Source: a bacterium (GTDB lineage Bacteria; Verrucomicrobiota; Verrucomicrobiia; Limisphaerales; JAJXZI01). From it: a stretch of 36,132 nt of DNA. This document shows positions 7,164 to 15,689 of the stretch, in pieces (positions within the stretch are counted from its first letter, which is position 1; the number at the start of each line of letters is the position of its first letter). The DNA is taken from positions 1-36,132 of the forward strand of contig JAJXZI010000297.1 in NCBI GenBank assembly GCA_021780115.1, in the 5' to 3' direction. The notes beneath the pieces are model-generated. The model was given only the letters and a program-made list of their open reading frames with translations, had not been told where the DNA came from and did no database searches. The position numbers and the translations under genes are program-made.

Positions 7164-8954
7164 ATGGACCTGACCTGCGCCGAGGTGTGCGTTTCTGGCC
7201 TCGTTCGGCCGAACAACGAGGACTGCGCCGCCCTCTGGCAGCCGGAGTCACCGGATCGTAAGCGGGACTTGGGCAGCGTCGCTCTCCTGGCCGACGGCGT
7301 GGGCGGACAGAACCGGGGGGAAATCGCCAGCCAACTGGCGGTCCAGTCCGCGTTGGGCGTCTTCCAGGCGGCCGAGCCGGCCACCGCGCCGCGCAAATTG
7401 CTGCGCCAGATGTTCGACGCCGCCAGCCGCGCCGTTTATGACGACGCCCTGCGCCATCCCGAGCACGGCCGGATGGCCACGACGCTTACCGTTTCGATCT
7501 TCCGGAACAATGAGGTCACGATCGGATACGTCGGCGACACCCGCGCTTACCTGATCCATAGCGGCCGGATCCGGCAACTGACCACGGACCATAACTACCT
7601 CGGTTTTCAGGCGAAACACGGGCTGATCCACGAACGGCATGCGATGACCAGCCCGTTGCGCTCGAAGCTTACCCGCAGCCTGGGCGGCGATCCGATCTGC
7701 CGGTTCGATTCGTTGAGCCAGGTGGTTTTCGACGGAGACTTCCTCGTCCATTGCACCGATGGCTTGTACGGGTTTGTCACCGACGCCGAGATTTGCGAGG
7801 CGGTGACGCATCTCGCGCCGGCGGAAGCGTGCCGGAGCCTGTTGGCACTGGCCGAGAAACGCCAGGGGGAAGACAACATTTCCCTCCAAGTCATCCGTAT
7901 TGATCAGGTGGACAAAGTCATCTCCTATCGCGGCGCCACTCTGCACCAGGAGGCGGAGGCGCCGAAGCGCAGCGACGAACTCAAGGAAGGGCACCTCCTG
8001 GACCAACGGTTCCTCATCACCGATTGCCTCAGCCGCAGCGGCATGGCGATGATCTACAAAGCCACTGACCTCATGCGCAGCGAGCCGGTCGCGATCAAAG
8101 TCCCGCACCTCCGGTTCGAGAGTGACGTGGCCACCTTCACCCGCTTCGAGCAGGAGGAGCAGATCGGCAAGACACTGGATCATCCCTGCATTCTCAAGAT
8201 CATCCCGGTCGAGGAGCAGAAGAGCCGGCCGTACATCGTCATGGAGTATCTGGATGGCCAGACGTTGGACGAGGTGCTGCGCCAGGTGCGGCCACTGCCG
8301 GAACCGGATGCCGCGAAGATCGCGAGCCGCATTTGCGCGGCGCTCGATTACCTGCACCGGAAGAACGTGGTGCATCGCGACCTCAAGCCCCAGAACATCA
8401 TGATGTGCAACGACGGCAGCCTCCGCATCATGGACTTTGGCATCGCCAAGTCCACCCAGGCGCGACGGATGACGTTTGTCGGGTTCACGCCGGCGATGGG
8501 AACGCCCGATTACATGGCCCCCGAGCAAGTTACTGGCAAGCGCGGCGACGAGCGCACGGACATCTACAGCCTGGGCGCCATCCTTTACGAAATGGCCACC
8601 GGCGCGGTGCCCTTTGAAGGGGAGAATCCCTATGTTGTTATGAACTCGCGCCTGACCGGCGACCCGGTGGCACCGCGCAAAATCAATCCGAAACTCACAC
8701 CCGTGCTGGAGGAAATCATCCTGCACGCCATGGAGCGCAGCCCGGCGGGCCGCTATCCTTCCGCGGCGGCGATGCAAGCGGAGTTGGACGATTACGAGAA
8801 GGTTCCGCTGACCAACCGATGGGAGCGTCTGCAGCCTCCGCAGCTTTGGAAGACGCGCTTCCGCCTGCTGCCCATGATCGCCGGTTTTGTCGTCTTGCAG
8901 ATTGTTCTCTTCCTGTTTCTGTGGTGGTTTTTCCGGCATAAGGGGGCGTCCTGA
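7164..8954 (+). CDS. Bifunctional PP2C-type phosphatase / Ser-Thr protein kinase, membrane-anchored
   Basis: The 596-residue protein is a fusion. Residues about 1-245 are a PP2C/PPM phosphatase: RPNNED (D20), LADGVGGQNRGE (D44), GDTRAYLI, CTDGLYGFV and EDNISLQV give the metal-binding set. Residues about 270-540 are a Hanks-type kinase: VAIK (K312), HRDLKPQN (D406), DFG (D424), the APE segment MAPEQV and the DIYSLGAILYEMATG helix. Both active sites look intact. A single C-terminal membrane segment (LLPMIAGFVVLQIVLFLFLWWFF) is followed by RHKGAS. The frame is also open to a TTG at 7134, but the ATG at 7164 starts right at the phosphatase fold. Its place between a sigma-54 permease gene and a sigma-54 porin gene suggests a role in nitrogen or transport signalling; the target is unknown. 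Confidence 0.93.
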   Translation: MDLTCAEVCVSGLVRPNNEDCAALWQPESPDRKRDLGSVALLADGVGGQNRGEIASQLAVQSALGVFQAAEPATAPRKLLRQMFDAASRAVYDDALRHPEHGRMATTLTVSIFRNNEVTIGYVGDTRAYLIHSGRIRQLTTDHNYLGFQAKHGLIHERHAMTSPLRSKLTRSLGGDPICRFDSLSQVVFDGDFLVHCTDGLYGFVTDAEICEAVTHLAPAEACRSLLALAEKRQGEDNISLQVIRIDQVDKVISYRGATLHQEAEAPKRSDELKEGHLLDQRFLITDCLSRSGMAMIYKATDLMRSEPVAIKVPHLRFESDVATFTRFEQEEQIGKTLDHPCILKIIPVEEQKSRPYIVMEYLDGQTLDEVLRQVRPLPEPDAAKIASRICAALDYLHRKNVVHRDLKPQNIMMCNDGSLRIMDFGIAKSTQARRMTFVGFTPAMGTPDYMAPEQVTGKRGDERTDIYSLGAILYEMATGAVPFEGENPYVVMNSRLTGDPVAPRKINPKLTPVLEEIILHAMERSPAGRYPSAAAMQAELDDYEKVPLTNRWERLQPPQLWKTRFRLLPMIAGFVVLQIVLFLFLWWFFRHKGAS

Positions 8955-9088
8955 GGCCCGGCTGGATGCGCGGTCGTTGTTGCGATTTGACCAGCGCGGT
9001 GAGATTCCGGCAGGGACCGTTGTCGCTTTTCCATTGTCGTTGAGATGGTAGCCCCTCAAATCCGCGAGGTTACAGGGAAACCGAACGC

Positions 9089-9104
9089 TGGCATATACCG
9101 TGCT
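9089..9104 (+). promoter_or_regulatory. Sigma-54 (-24/-12) promoter of the outer-membrane barrel gene
   Basis: TGGCATATACCGTGCT has the GG-N10-GC spacing and is close to the permease promoter TGGCATACCCCCTGCT. Transcription should start near 9116, upstream of every plausible start codon of the barrel gene (9149, 9194, 9206). The spacer 8955-9088 shows no other feature. Confidence 0.78.
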
Positions 9105-9205
9105 TCTCCACACCGTGATGCGAGCGGACTCCGATTGAGGACCGCGTCATGGCGCAGCAAAGAACCAAGCAACAATCGAAACCAGAACAACCTGTGAGCA
9201 AACAC

Positions 9206-10429
9206 ATGGCTAAAACCAACAAATGGACGGTGGGACTCTGCGCCCTGGGCGCGATCAGCTTGGCCGGCGTGGCCCAGGCGGAGGAGAAGCAGCTCTCCGT
9301 CGCGGCGTTGACGCCGACGACGCTCAGCGGTTTTGTGGATACCTCCGCCCACTGGAACTTGGGCACCGGCAATCTCGATCTGCCCGCCTACACGCCCAAC
9401 GGCGTCTCGGGCGGCAAGAAGGCCGATGGCTTCAACCTGGACATGGTGGAGATCACCCTGGGCAAGGCGGCGGACACCGACGCCGGTAAGTGGTCCGCAG
9501 GCTACAACGCGACGATGGTGTACGGGCCGGATGCGGTCGGTTACAACCCCTCCATCGCCGGCAGCATGCAAGACTTCGCCCTCAAGGATACTTACGTGGA
9601 ACTGCGCGCCCCGATTGGCAACGGCTTGGACTTCAAGCTCGGCACCTATACCGAAATCCTCGGCTATGAAGTCTTCGAGGCGGGAAACAATCCCAATTAT
9701 ACCCGGTCCTACGGCTACGAAATCGAGCCGACGCAGATGACCGGGTTCTTGACCTCGTACCAAGTCTCCTCGGTCGTTTCCGCGCAATTCGGCATTTGCG
9801 ACGCTTGGAGCGCCGGCGTGAACGCGCGCAGCTTTCAAACGACGCCCGGCGGCACCCCGATGAAGGCGGAGTCGTTCAAAACTTACATGGGTGCCGTCAC
9901 GCTCACCGCGCCCAAGAGCGCCGGCTTCCTCGAGGGCTCGACGTTGGTCATGGGCGCCATCAACGGCTACGACGCGCTCAACATGGTGACCAAGACCAGC
10001 CTTTATATCGGCGGCACGATGAACACACCGCTCAAGCCCCTCAAGGTGGGGGCCGCCTACGACTACGTGATGCTGGGTGACAACACCATCGCCGGCGTGC
10101 GAAACAATTCGGGCTATCAAGCCGCCGCCGCCGGCTACCTGCTCGTCCAAGCGACCGAGAAACTGGCCCTCAACACCCGCGTGGACTACTTCACGCAGAG
10201 CGGCTACCTGGAGGCCGCCAGCGTCGCCGCCGGCACGGGGCTGGCCAAACGCGCCCTTGGCGTCACGGAGACGCTCCAGTACGACCTGTGGAAAAACGTG
10301 ATGACCCGCGCTGAGTTCCGGTGGGACCACGCGCTCGACGCCAGCGGTCCCTACATGACCACTCCCGGCCCAACCACGGGGCGCGACAACGCGTTTTTGC
10401 TCGCCCTGAACGTGATCTACAAATTCTAA
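9206..10429 (+). CDS. Outer-membrane beta-barrel (porin-like) protein
   Basis: The product begins MAKTNKWTVGLCALGAISLAGVAQA, a typical signal peptide, with mature EEKQLSVAALTPTTLSGFVDTSAHWN. The body alternates polar and hydrophobic residues in short strands with glycine and aromatic girdles (GKWSAGYNATMVYGP, GLDFKLGTYTEILGYEVFE) and ends in a terminal phenylalanine (NAFLLALNVIYKF), the outer-membrane barrel signal. It resembles the outer-membrane beta-barrel proteins of the porin/BBP2 type; no exact family is claimed. ATG 9149 has a GAGGA 7 nt upstream and would add 19 charged residues, and GTG 9194 is also possible. The ATG at 9206 gives the most normal signal peptide. Its sigma-54 promoter suggests uptake of nitrogen compounds across the outer membrane, matching the permease upstream. 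Confidence 0.85.
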   Translation: MAKTNKWTVGLCALGAISLAGVAQAEEKQLSVAALTPTTLSGFVDTSAHWNLGTGNLDLPAYTPNGVSGGKKADGFNLDMVEITLGKAADTDAGKWSAGYNATMVYGPDAVGYNPSIAGSMQDFALKDTYVELRAPIGNGLDFKLGTYTEILGYEVFEAGNNPNYTRSYGYEIEPTQMTGFLTSYQVSSVVSAQFGICDAWSAGVNARSFQTTPGGTPMKAESFKTYMGAVTLTAPKSAGFLEGSTLVMGAINGYDALNMVTKTSLYIGGTMNTPLKPLKVGAAYDYVMLGDNTIAGVRNNSGYQAAAAGYLLVQATEKLALNTRVDYFTQSGYLEAASVAAGTGLAKRALGVTETLQYDLWKNVMTRAEFRWDHALDASGPYMTTPGPTTGRDNAFLLALNVIYKF

Positions 10430-10445
10430 CCGCTCTTCGCAGTTG

Positions 10446-10471
10446 GCCCGTCCGGCGCCGGCCGGACGGGC
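10446..10471 (+). terminator. Hairpin after the barrel gene, possible terminator
   Basis: GCCCGTCCGG (10446-10455) and CCGGACGGGC (10462-10471) form a perfect 10-bp GC-rich stem with a 6-nt loop, 17 bp after the barrel stop codon. There is no T-run, so this may work with Rho or only protect the 3' end. Confidence 0.5.
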
Positions 10472-10507
10472 TGAAGCAGACACCCAATCAAAACCGATTC
10501 GTTTCCC

Positions 10508-10816
10508 GTGAAGTCATCCGCAACTCTCGCCAAAACCCCCGTCAAGAAAACCAGCGCCAAGTCCCGGCAAGCGTTCTCCTTCAACGCGCCCGACGCCCTG
10601 AGCGTTCATTTGGTCGGCGACTTCACCCACTGGCAGAAGTTGCCCGTCAGCCTGAAAAAGGAAAGCGGCGGCTTGTGGCGTACCACGGTCGAATTGGAAC
10701 CGGGGACCTACCACTATCGCTTCCTGGTGGACGGAGTCTGGCGCGATGATCCGGAGTGCGTCTTGCGTGTGCCGAATCCCTTTGGCGGCACCAACAGCGT
10801 CCGCAAAGTAAGTTAG
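10508..10816 (+). CDS. Stand-alone CBM48 / isoamylase early-set domain protein
   Basis: This 102-residue protein consists of a basic, Lys/Ser-rich N-terminus (about 20 residues) and a single early-set (CBM48, AMPK-beta-like glycogen-binding) domain: FSFNAPDALSVHLVGDFTHW, LEPGTYHYRFLVDGVWRDDPE and the closing NPFGGTNSVRKV are the usual core strands. Such domains bind alpha-glucans. With no catalytic domain attached, a glycogen-binding or targeting role is inferred. It starts with GTG at 10508. It fits the glycogen theme seen at 16161-19598 and 30691-35085. No partner enzyme is directly next to it. Confidence 0.87.
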   Translation: MKSSATLAKTPVKKTSAKSRQAFSFNAPDALSVHLVGDFTHWQKLPVSLKKESGGLWRTTVELEPGTYHYRFLVDGVWRDDPECVLRVPNPFGGTNSVRKVS

Positions 10817-10981
10817 CCGGGACTCGCGAGTCGGCCGGTTCGGGGCTGCGCGCTTGTCTCGCCAGCGGATGCCGGTTACAACCGGTGTCGTGAAAGCGAA
10901 GCGTCGGCCCCTGCGGCTTCTTCCTGGCTGCCTTGCTTGGCACGATCACCGCGTGGTTCTCGACCGCTGGGAGGCGCGCGG

Positions 10982-12700
10982 GTGAACGGGAGCCAACTGC
11001 GAACGGTCCTCTGGTTGCGCTGGCGCCTGACGCGGAACCAGTTGACCCGCGGCAACCCCGCGAACGCCGCGTTCACGGTGCTGTTCACGGTGCTTGGCTT
11101 GGTGGCCGCGGGGGCCGGCGCGGTGGGCGGAATCCTTGGCGGCGCGTTGGGTTTGGCGAAGGCCTCGCCGCCAACGCTTTTGTTGGTCTGGGACGTGATC
11201 GTCGGCGCCTTTCTCTTCATCTGGCTGCTGGGTTTGGTCACCGAAATCCAACGGTCGGAAGCTATCGACCTCAGTCGGTTGCTCCACCTGCCGGTTTCGC
11301 TGGGACAAATCTTCCTCGTCAATTACGCCGCGTCGCACCTCTGCTTGCCCTTGGTCCTGTTCTTGCCGGGGGCGCTCGGTCTGTGCGCCGGATTGGTCTG
11401 GAGTCGGGGGCTGCTGCTGCTGCTGCTCTTCCCGTTGCTGGCGGGCTTCGTGTTCATGGTGACGGCCTGGACGTACTGCCTGCGTGGTTGGCTGATCGCG
11501 CTCATGGTGAACCAGCGCCGCCGGCGCACCGTCGTCGCCGTCGTGACGATGGCGGCGGTTCTTCTGGGCCAGCTTCCCAACCTGCTGAACGTGGCGGGCA
11601 TCTGGAGCCGGCCCCCCCCGCGCACCCTGGCGCCGGGGCAACCAGCGCCGCCCGCGGGGCCGGCCCTGCCCCCGACGTTGCAGGCCGCGCAGAAGTTCCT
11701 TCCGCCGCTGTGGCTCGCCAGCGGGGCGGGGGCGTTGGCGGCGGGCGATGTCTGGCCGGCGGTCGGCGGTTCGCTCGGCGCCTTCCTCGTTGGCGGGCTG
11801 GGTCTGATGCGCGCCTACCGGTCCACGCTGCGTTTCTATCAAGGCGGACCGACGCGCGCCGCGGAGAAGCCTCCGCCGCCGGCGCCCGTGGTCCGGACCG
11901 GGCGGCGGCCATTCCTGGAGCGAAAGCTGCCCGGCCTTCCGGAGGAGGCCGCCGCCCTGGCGCTGGCTTTCTTCCGTTCGCTGACCCGGGCGCCGGAGGT
12001 GAAAATGATGCTGGCGATGAACATCGTCATGCCGCTGGTATTCGCGGCGATGTTCTTCTCCCGCAGCCTGAAAATGCCCGGCGCCGCCAAGCCGTTTCTG
12101 GCCACCGGCGCGGTCGCCTTCACCTTTTTGAGCCTGGTCTCGCTGCTGTTTAACCAGTTTGGCTTCGACCGGGAGGGGTTTCGCGCGTTGGTCCTGTTGC
12201 CGGCGCGCCGCCGGCATATTCTGCTGGCCAAGAATCTCTCGCTGCTGCCGCTGGGGGGCGGACTGGGTCTGGTTTTCCTGGTCCTCGTCGCGCTGGCACT
12301 GCGCGTGCCGGTTTGGGCGGCGGCCGCGGCCGGTTGCCAGTTTGCCTCGACCTTCCTGCTGCTGAGCCTCGCGGGCAATTTCGTTTCCATTGTGGCGCCC
12401 TATCGCATCGCCGCCGGCTCGCTCAAGCCGACCAAGGCACCCGCCAAGATGATGGCCCTGGTCTTTGTTTCCCACCTGTTGTTTCCCGTGGTGATGGCGC
12501 CCATCTTCCTCCCGCCGGCGCTGGGGTTGCTCGCGGAGAGCATGGGCTGGCTGCCCGGCGGGCCGGTGAATTTGATCCTCTCGTGGCTGTGGCTGGTGGG
12601 GATGGCCTTTCTCTACCGGTGGAGCCTGGCACCCCTGGGAAGACTCCTGCAGCGGCGCGAACAGGCGATCCTCCAAGCGGTCACGCAGGAAGTGGAGTAA
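10982..12700 (+). CDS. ABC-2-type multi-pass membrane protein without an adjacent ATPase
   Basis: The 572-residue protein starts at GTG 10982, which has a strong Shine-Dalgarno GGGAGG at 10969-10974 with 7-nt spacing. It has about 12 hydrophobic segments in two halves. The N-terminal part (LRTVLWLRWRLTRNQLTRGNPANA) and the conserved centre (FFRSLTRAPEVKMMLAMNIVMPLVF, then FNQFGFDREGFRALVLLPARRRHILLAKNLS) look like the permease subunits of ABC-2-type exporters, where the segment before LLPARRRHILLAKN often contacts the ATPase. No ATP-binding subunit is encoded beside it, so the partner must be elsewhere or absent. The substrate is unknown. The middle linker is very rich in proline and alanine (about residues 205-240). 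Confidence 0.7.
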   Translation: MNGSQLRTVLWLRWRLTRNQLTRGNPANAAFTVLFTVLGLVAAGAGAVGGILGGALGLAKASPPTLLLVWDVIVGAFLFIWLLGLVTEIQRSEAIDLSRLLHLPVSLGQIFLVNYAASHLCLPLVLFLPGALGLCAGLVWSRGLLLLLLFPLLAGFVFMVTAWTYCLRGWLIALMVNQRRRRTVVAVVTMAAVLLGQLPNLLNVAGIWSRPPPRTLAPGQPAPPAGPALPPTLQAAQKFLPPLWLASGAGALAAGDVWPAVGGSLGAFLVGGLGLMRAYRSTLRFYQGGPTRAAEKPPPPAPVVRTGRRPFLERKLPGLPEEAAALALAFFRSLTRAPEVKMMLAMNIVMPLVFAAMFFSRSLKMPGAAKPFLATGAVAFTFLSLVSLLFNQFGFDREGFRALVLLPARRRHILLAKNLSLLPLGGGLGLVFLVLVALALRVPVWAAAAAGCQFASTFLLLSLAGNFVSIVAPYRIAAGSLKPTKAPAKMMALVFVSHLLFPVVMAPIFLPPALGLLAESMGWLPGGPVNLILSWLWLVGMAFLYRWSLAPLGRLLQRREQAILQAVTQEVE

Positions 12701-12798
12701 TCGACGGAAGCGGCGTTCGTCGGCGCGGGAGCCGCCGATACTTGTAGAATTGACGAAGCCCGCTTTCGTGCGCAGCTTCGGACGATGCGAACGGAACC

Positions 12799-13668
12799 AT
12801 GAACCCCCTCACCAGCAATCCCGGCGTGATGCTGCCGCTCTATTGCGCGCTGGTGCTGCTCGCCTCCCTGGGCGGGGGCTGGATTCCGCTGCTGCTGCGG
12901 CTCACCCACGCCCGGTTGCAAATAGCCGTCAGTCTCGTGGCCGGTCTGATGCTGGGCATGGCGCTGCTGCATCTGCTGCCGGACGCGGCGGAGCAATTGG
13001 GTTCGCTGGACCGCGCGATGGCGTGGGTGCTGGGAGGATTCCTGGCGATGTTCTTTGTCCAGCGGTTCTTTCATTTCCACCATCACGACCTGCCGGAAGA
13101 CGACCCGGAAGCCAGTGACTCCGGGCACGGCGTTGGCGAGAGCCACACCCACGGGGCGCACGGCGACACGCTCGCGGAGAAATCCGCCCGCCAGCTTTCC
13201 TGGGTTGGGACCGCCTTGGGCCTGAGCCTGCACTCGCTGCTGGACGGACTGGCGCTCGCGGCGGGCGTCGCGGCGGGGGCGGCCGCCCACAGCCGGTGGG
13301 TCGGGCTCGGCATCGCGTTGGTGGTCATCTTCCACAAGCCGTTTGACGCGATGGCCATCACCACCTTGATGTCCGCCAGCGGCAGTTCCCGAGGTTCGCG
13401 GCACCTGCTCAATGCCCTGTTCGCTTTGGTGACACCGGTGGGCGTCGCACTGTTCTACTTCGGGGCCAGCCAATTTGCCCGGGAGAACCAGCTTTTCCTC
13501 GGTTGCTCGCTGGCCTTCGTCGCCGGCTCGTTTCTGTGCATCGCCGGCAGCGACCTCCTGCCCGAGCTGCAATTCCACTCACACGACCGGTTCACACTTT
13601 CCATCGCCTTGTTGACGGGGCTGGGTATTGCAATCCTGATCGGGCAACTCGAGACGGCTGGCCGGTAG
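12799..13668 (+). CDS. ZIP-family metal transporter
   Basis: The 289-residue protein has 8 predicted membrane segments. The helix LGLSLHSLLDGLALAAG carries the family HSxxDG metal-site motif, and IFHKPFDAMAITTLM is the matching second metal helix. A cytoplasmic loop (about residues 93-125) is histidine-rich (FHFHHHDLP, then HGVGESHTHGAHGD), as in ZIP transporters, where it is thought to bind zinc. ZIP proteins bring Zn2+ or other divalent metals into the cytoplasm; the exact metal cannot be told. The ATG at 12799 follows GGAACC. It is probably cotranscribed with nothing downstream, because the next gene is convergent. Confidence 0.9.
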   Translation: MNPLTSNPGVMLPLYCALVLLASLGGGWIPLLLRLTHARLQIAVSLVAGLMLGMALLHLLPDAAEQLGSLDRAMAWVLGGFLAMFFVQRFFHFHHHDLPEDDPEASDSGHGVGESHTHGAHGDTLAEKSARQLSWVGTALGLSLHSLLDGLALAAGVAAGAAAHSRWVGLGIALVVIFHKPFDAMAITTLMSASGSSRGSRHLLNALFALVTPVGVALFYFGASQFARENQLFLGCSLAFVAGSFLCIAGSDLLPELQFHSHDRFTLSIALLTGLGIAILIGQLETAGR

Positions 13669-13669
13669 C

Positions 13670-13683
13670 CCCCGACCGCGGGG
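13670..13683. terminator. Short GC hairpin between convergent genes
   Basis: CCCCG and CGGGG pair over a 4-nt loop in the 56-bp spacer between the ZIP gene stop and the convergent kinase stop. The stem is short and no T-run follows on either strand. Confidence 0.3.
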
Positions 13684-13724
13684 AGGGCTGGCGGGAGGGG
13701 CGGTTTAGGAAGGCAGGGGACGGG

Positions 13725-14792
13725 TCACCGCTTCCACCAACTGGTCTTGGTTTTGGAGTCGCCGGGGGAAGGCTGGTTGTAGCGCTGGACCAACAACAGA
13801 CTCCGGGCCGCTTCGAGCGCCATGCGGAACTGATCATAGCTCAGGAAGCGGTCCTCCGGCCGCTTGGCCATGACCTTAGCCAGCGCCTCGCTGGTCGGCG
13901 CCGTGATCTCGGGCACGACCAAATTGGGCGCCGTCAGCGGCGTGTGGACGTGCGCGGCGACCAGTTCTTCGACCGTCGGCGCCTCGAACGGCACGTGGCC
14001 GGTCAGCGCGTGGTAGAGCGTGCCGCCCAAGCTGTACATGTCCGAGAGGAACGTTTCCTTCTGCCGCAGCACCTTCTCGGGTGCGACGTAATACGGCGTG
14101 CCCCAAGTGCCTTCCTCCGGATCGAGGACGGCATCAACCCGCCGGGCGAGGCCGAAGTCCACCAACTTGGGTTCGTTGTCGGCGTTGAAGAGGATGTTGC
14201 CAGGCTTGATGTCACGATGGAGGAGGTTGTGCTTGAGCGCCAAGTCCAGCGCGGAGGCGATCTTGATGCCGATGTCGAGCACGTCGAGCTCCGGCAAACG
14301 ATGCTGCCGCTCGATGCGCACGTCCAAGCTGCCGCGGTCCGCCAGCTCCATCACGAGGTAGCGCTGCCCGTCCAATTCGTCATAGGTGTAAATGTGGACG
14401 ATGTTGGTGTGATTGAGCGAGGCGGCGGCACGCGCTTCGCGATAGAAATTATCCAGTGCCTTCTCATCCGCAGCCAGGGACGGCCGCATGAGTTTGACGG
14501 CCACCAAACGGTCCAACACGGTGTCGTAGGCGCGATAGACCTTGCCCATTCCGCCTTTGCCGACCTCGGAGCGCAGGTCGAACTGACGGAGACGCATGGG
14601 CATCATGATCTCGTGGCCGCACTTCGTGCAGGACACGCTGGACAAGGGAGCGAGATCGCCCGGGATGAAGACCTTGGTGTTGCACGCCTCGCACGTGACC
14701 ATGATCAGGGTCTTCTTGGACGCAAGGTGGTTCTCCCCCGACTGCTGAGAGTCCGGTCTTTCCAAGATCGGCGTGTTGGATGCCTCACTCAC
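13725..14792 (-). CDS. Zinc-ribbon Ser/Thr protein kinase
   Basis: The 355-residue soluble protein has an N-terminal CxxC...CxxC zinc ribbon (C34, C37, C55, C58) followed by a full Hanks-type kinase. Motifs are GKGGMGKVY (glycine loop), VAVK (K100), HRDIKPGN (D194), DFG (D212), VAPEKV and DMYSLGGTLYHALTG. All catalytic residues are present. There is no membrane segment and no C-terminal sensor domain; the tail is short and basic (TKTSWWKR). Start is taken as GTG 14792; an in-frame ATG at residue 31 lies just before the ribbon and would also keep every domain. Targets are unknown. It is transcribed towards the ZIP gene and away from the nitrogen locus. Confidence 0.92.
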   Translation of the reverse strand: MSEASNTPILERPDSQQSGENHLASKKTLIMVTCEACNTKVFIPGDLAPLSSVSCTKCGHEIMMPMRLRQFDLRSEVGKGGMGKVYRAYDTVLDRLVAVKLMRPSLAADEKALDNFYREARAAASLNHTNIVHIYTYDELDGQRYLVMELADRGSLDVRIERQHRLPELDVLDIGIKIASALDLALKHNLLHRDIKPGNILFNADNEPKLVDFGLARRVDAVLDPEEGTWGTPYYVAPEKVLRQKETFLSDMYSLGGTLYHALTGHVPFEAPTVEELVAAHVHTPLTAPNLVVPEITAPTSEALAKVMAKRPEDRFLSYDQFRMALEAARSLLLVQRYNQPSPGDSKTKTSWWKR

Positions 14793-15035
14793 AGAAAAGA
14801 GTTTAGCACGCCGCGTACCTGACTCAAGACATTAGACGGGCCGCGGCGAGAAACTCGGCGATTGCTCCTCACCCACCCCGCCGCAGCGCGATGGAGAATC
14901 CAGTGCTACAACTACCACTGCGCCAATATTTTAATCCGCTTTTTAGCAGCCATTCGGCCTTCGAAAAGCGACGAAAACACACCTGCCCTGCTTCGGCGGC
15001 TGTCCGACGATGGCGTGTGCGCAACCGGCTTCCAG

Positions 15036-15689
15036 TCAATCGGACTGCGTGGCTTTCACGCTTCCATGCGGGAAAAACGCGCCTTGAGTCAGGCCGTGCT
15101 GGGTTTCCTGATCGTAATCTTGCTCACGCTTGTGCGCCTCATCGATCGTCTCCTTGGCCGTGCGGTTCGCGACCGCAGTCAACTCCTTCACGGACGAGAA
15201 GCCTGGCAGAGCCGAGAGGCGGCGCTCGATCTCCAGGGCCGCTTCCCGCACGATCTGGACGTGTCCCTGTTCGTGCCGGCTCAACCCCTTCAAGTACTGC
15301 CACCAACGTGCCGCCAGGTCCCGGTCCATCTCATAGCCCTTCGGCGGCACCCAGCGTGGCAGGGTCACGGTCGCGGTCGCCTTCACTTCAAACGAAGAGA
15401 GCGAGAAAACCGCCCCTCCTACCTGCTGGTAGTTGAAGGCGCACTTGGCGTTCCAAGTCGTCTCGGCGTCGTAGTCGGAGTTCTGTTTCCAAGGCCGGCC
15501 CTGAACGGTGGACGCGTGGATCTCCGCCGCGTTGGTGCCGGTCACGACATAGAAGTTCGTACTGATCAGCATCCTCACACTCGGCCCCGCTTGGGCGGCG
15601 CTGGCACCCCACGTGAAACCCGCGAGAATGAGCCAGAGCCAACTCCCGCCGGCGCGACGCGACGCGGAGTGGCAGGCGGTGGCGGGCAC
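15036..15689 (-). CDS. Secreted DUF922-type predicted Zn-dependent protease
   Basis: The product has a signal-peptide-like stretch (GSWLWLILAGFTWGASAAQA), then a compact domain with STNFYVVTGTNAAEIHASTVQ, DAETTWNAKCAFNYQ and the LSRHEQGHVQIVREAALEIERRL helix. The HExGH motif followed by a helix is typical of DUF922 proteins, which are predicted secreted metalloproteases; activity has not been shown for this group as far as I know. No ATG is available near the signal peptide. GTG 15689 or TTG 15695 are the best starts, giving about 217 residues. The frame is open much further upstream (to 16691), but that extension is antisense to the DUF4912 gene and lacks coding character. A 243-bp spacer separates it from the kinase gene on the same strand. 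Confidence 0.75.
   Translation of the reverse strand: MPATACHSASRRAGGSWLWLILAGFTWGASAAQAGPSVRMLISTNFYVVTGTNAAEIHASTVQGRPWKQNSDYDAETTWNAKCAFNYQQVGGAVFSLSSFEVKATATVTLPRWVPPKGYEMDRDLAARWWQYLKGLSRHEQGHVQIVREAALEIERRLSALPGFSSVKELTAVANRTAKETIDEAHKREQDYDQETQHGLTQGAFFPHGSVKATQSD

Noticed and set aside
7248-9113. Long open frame on the minus strand opposite the PP2C-kinase gene (621 codons), and similar ones opposite the GH57 gene (18099-19937) and the barrel gene (9056-10483)
   Set aside because: High GC makes antisense frames long. Their translations are rich in Arg, His, Gln and Gly with no recognisable domains, while the opposite strand encodes complete known proteins.
10445-10458. GG-N10-GC match before the CBM48 gene
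   Set aside because: It lies in a perfect GC hairpin and lacks the TGGCA and TGCT ends shared by the four accepted promoters.
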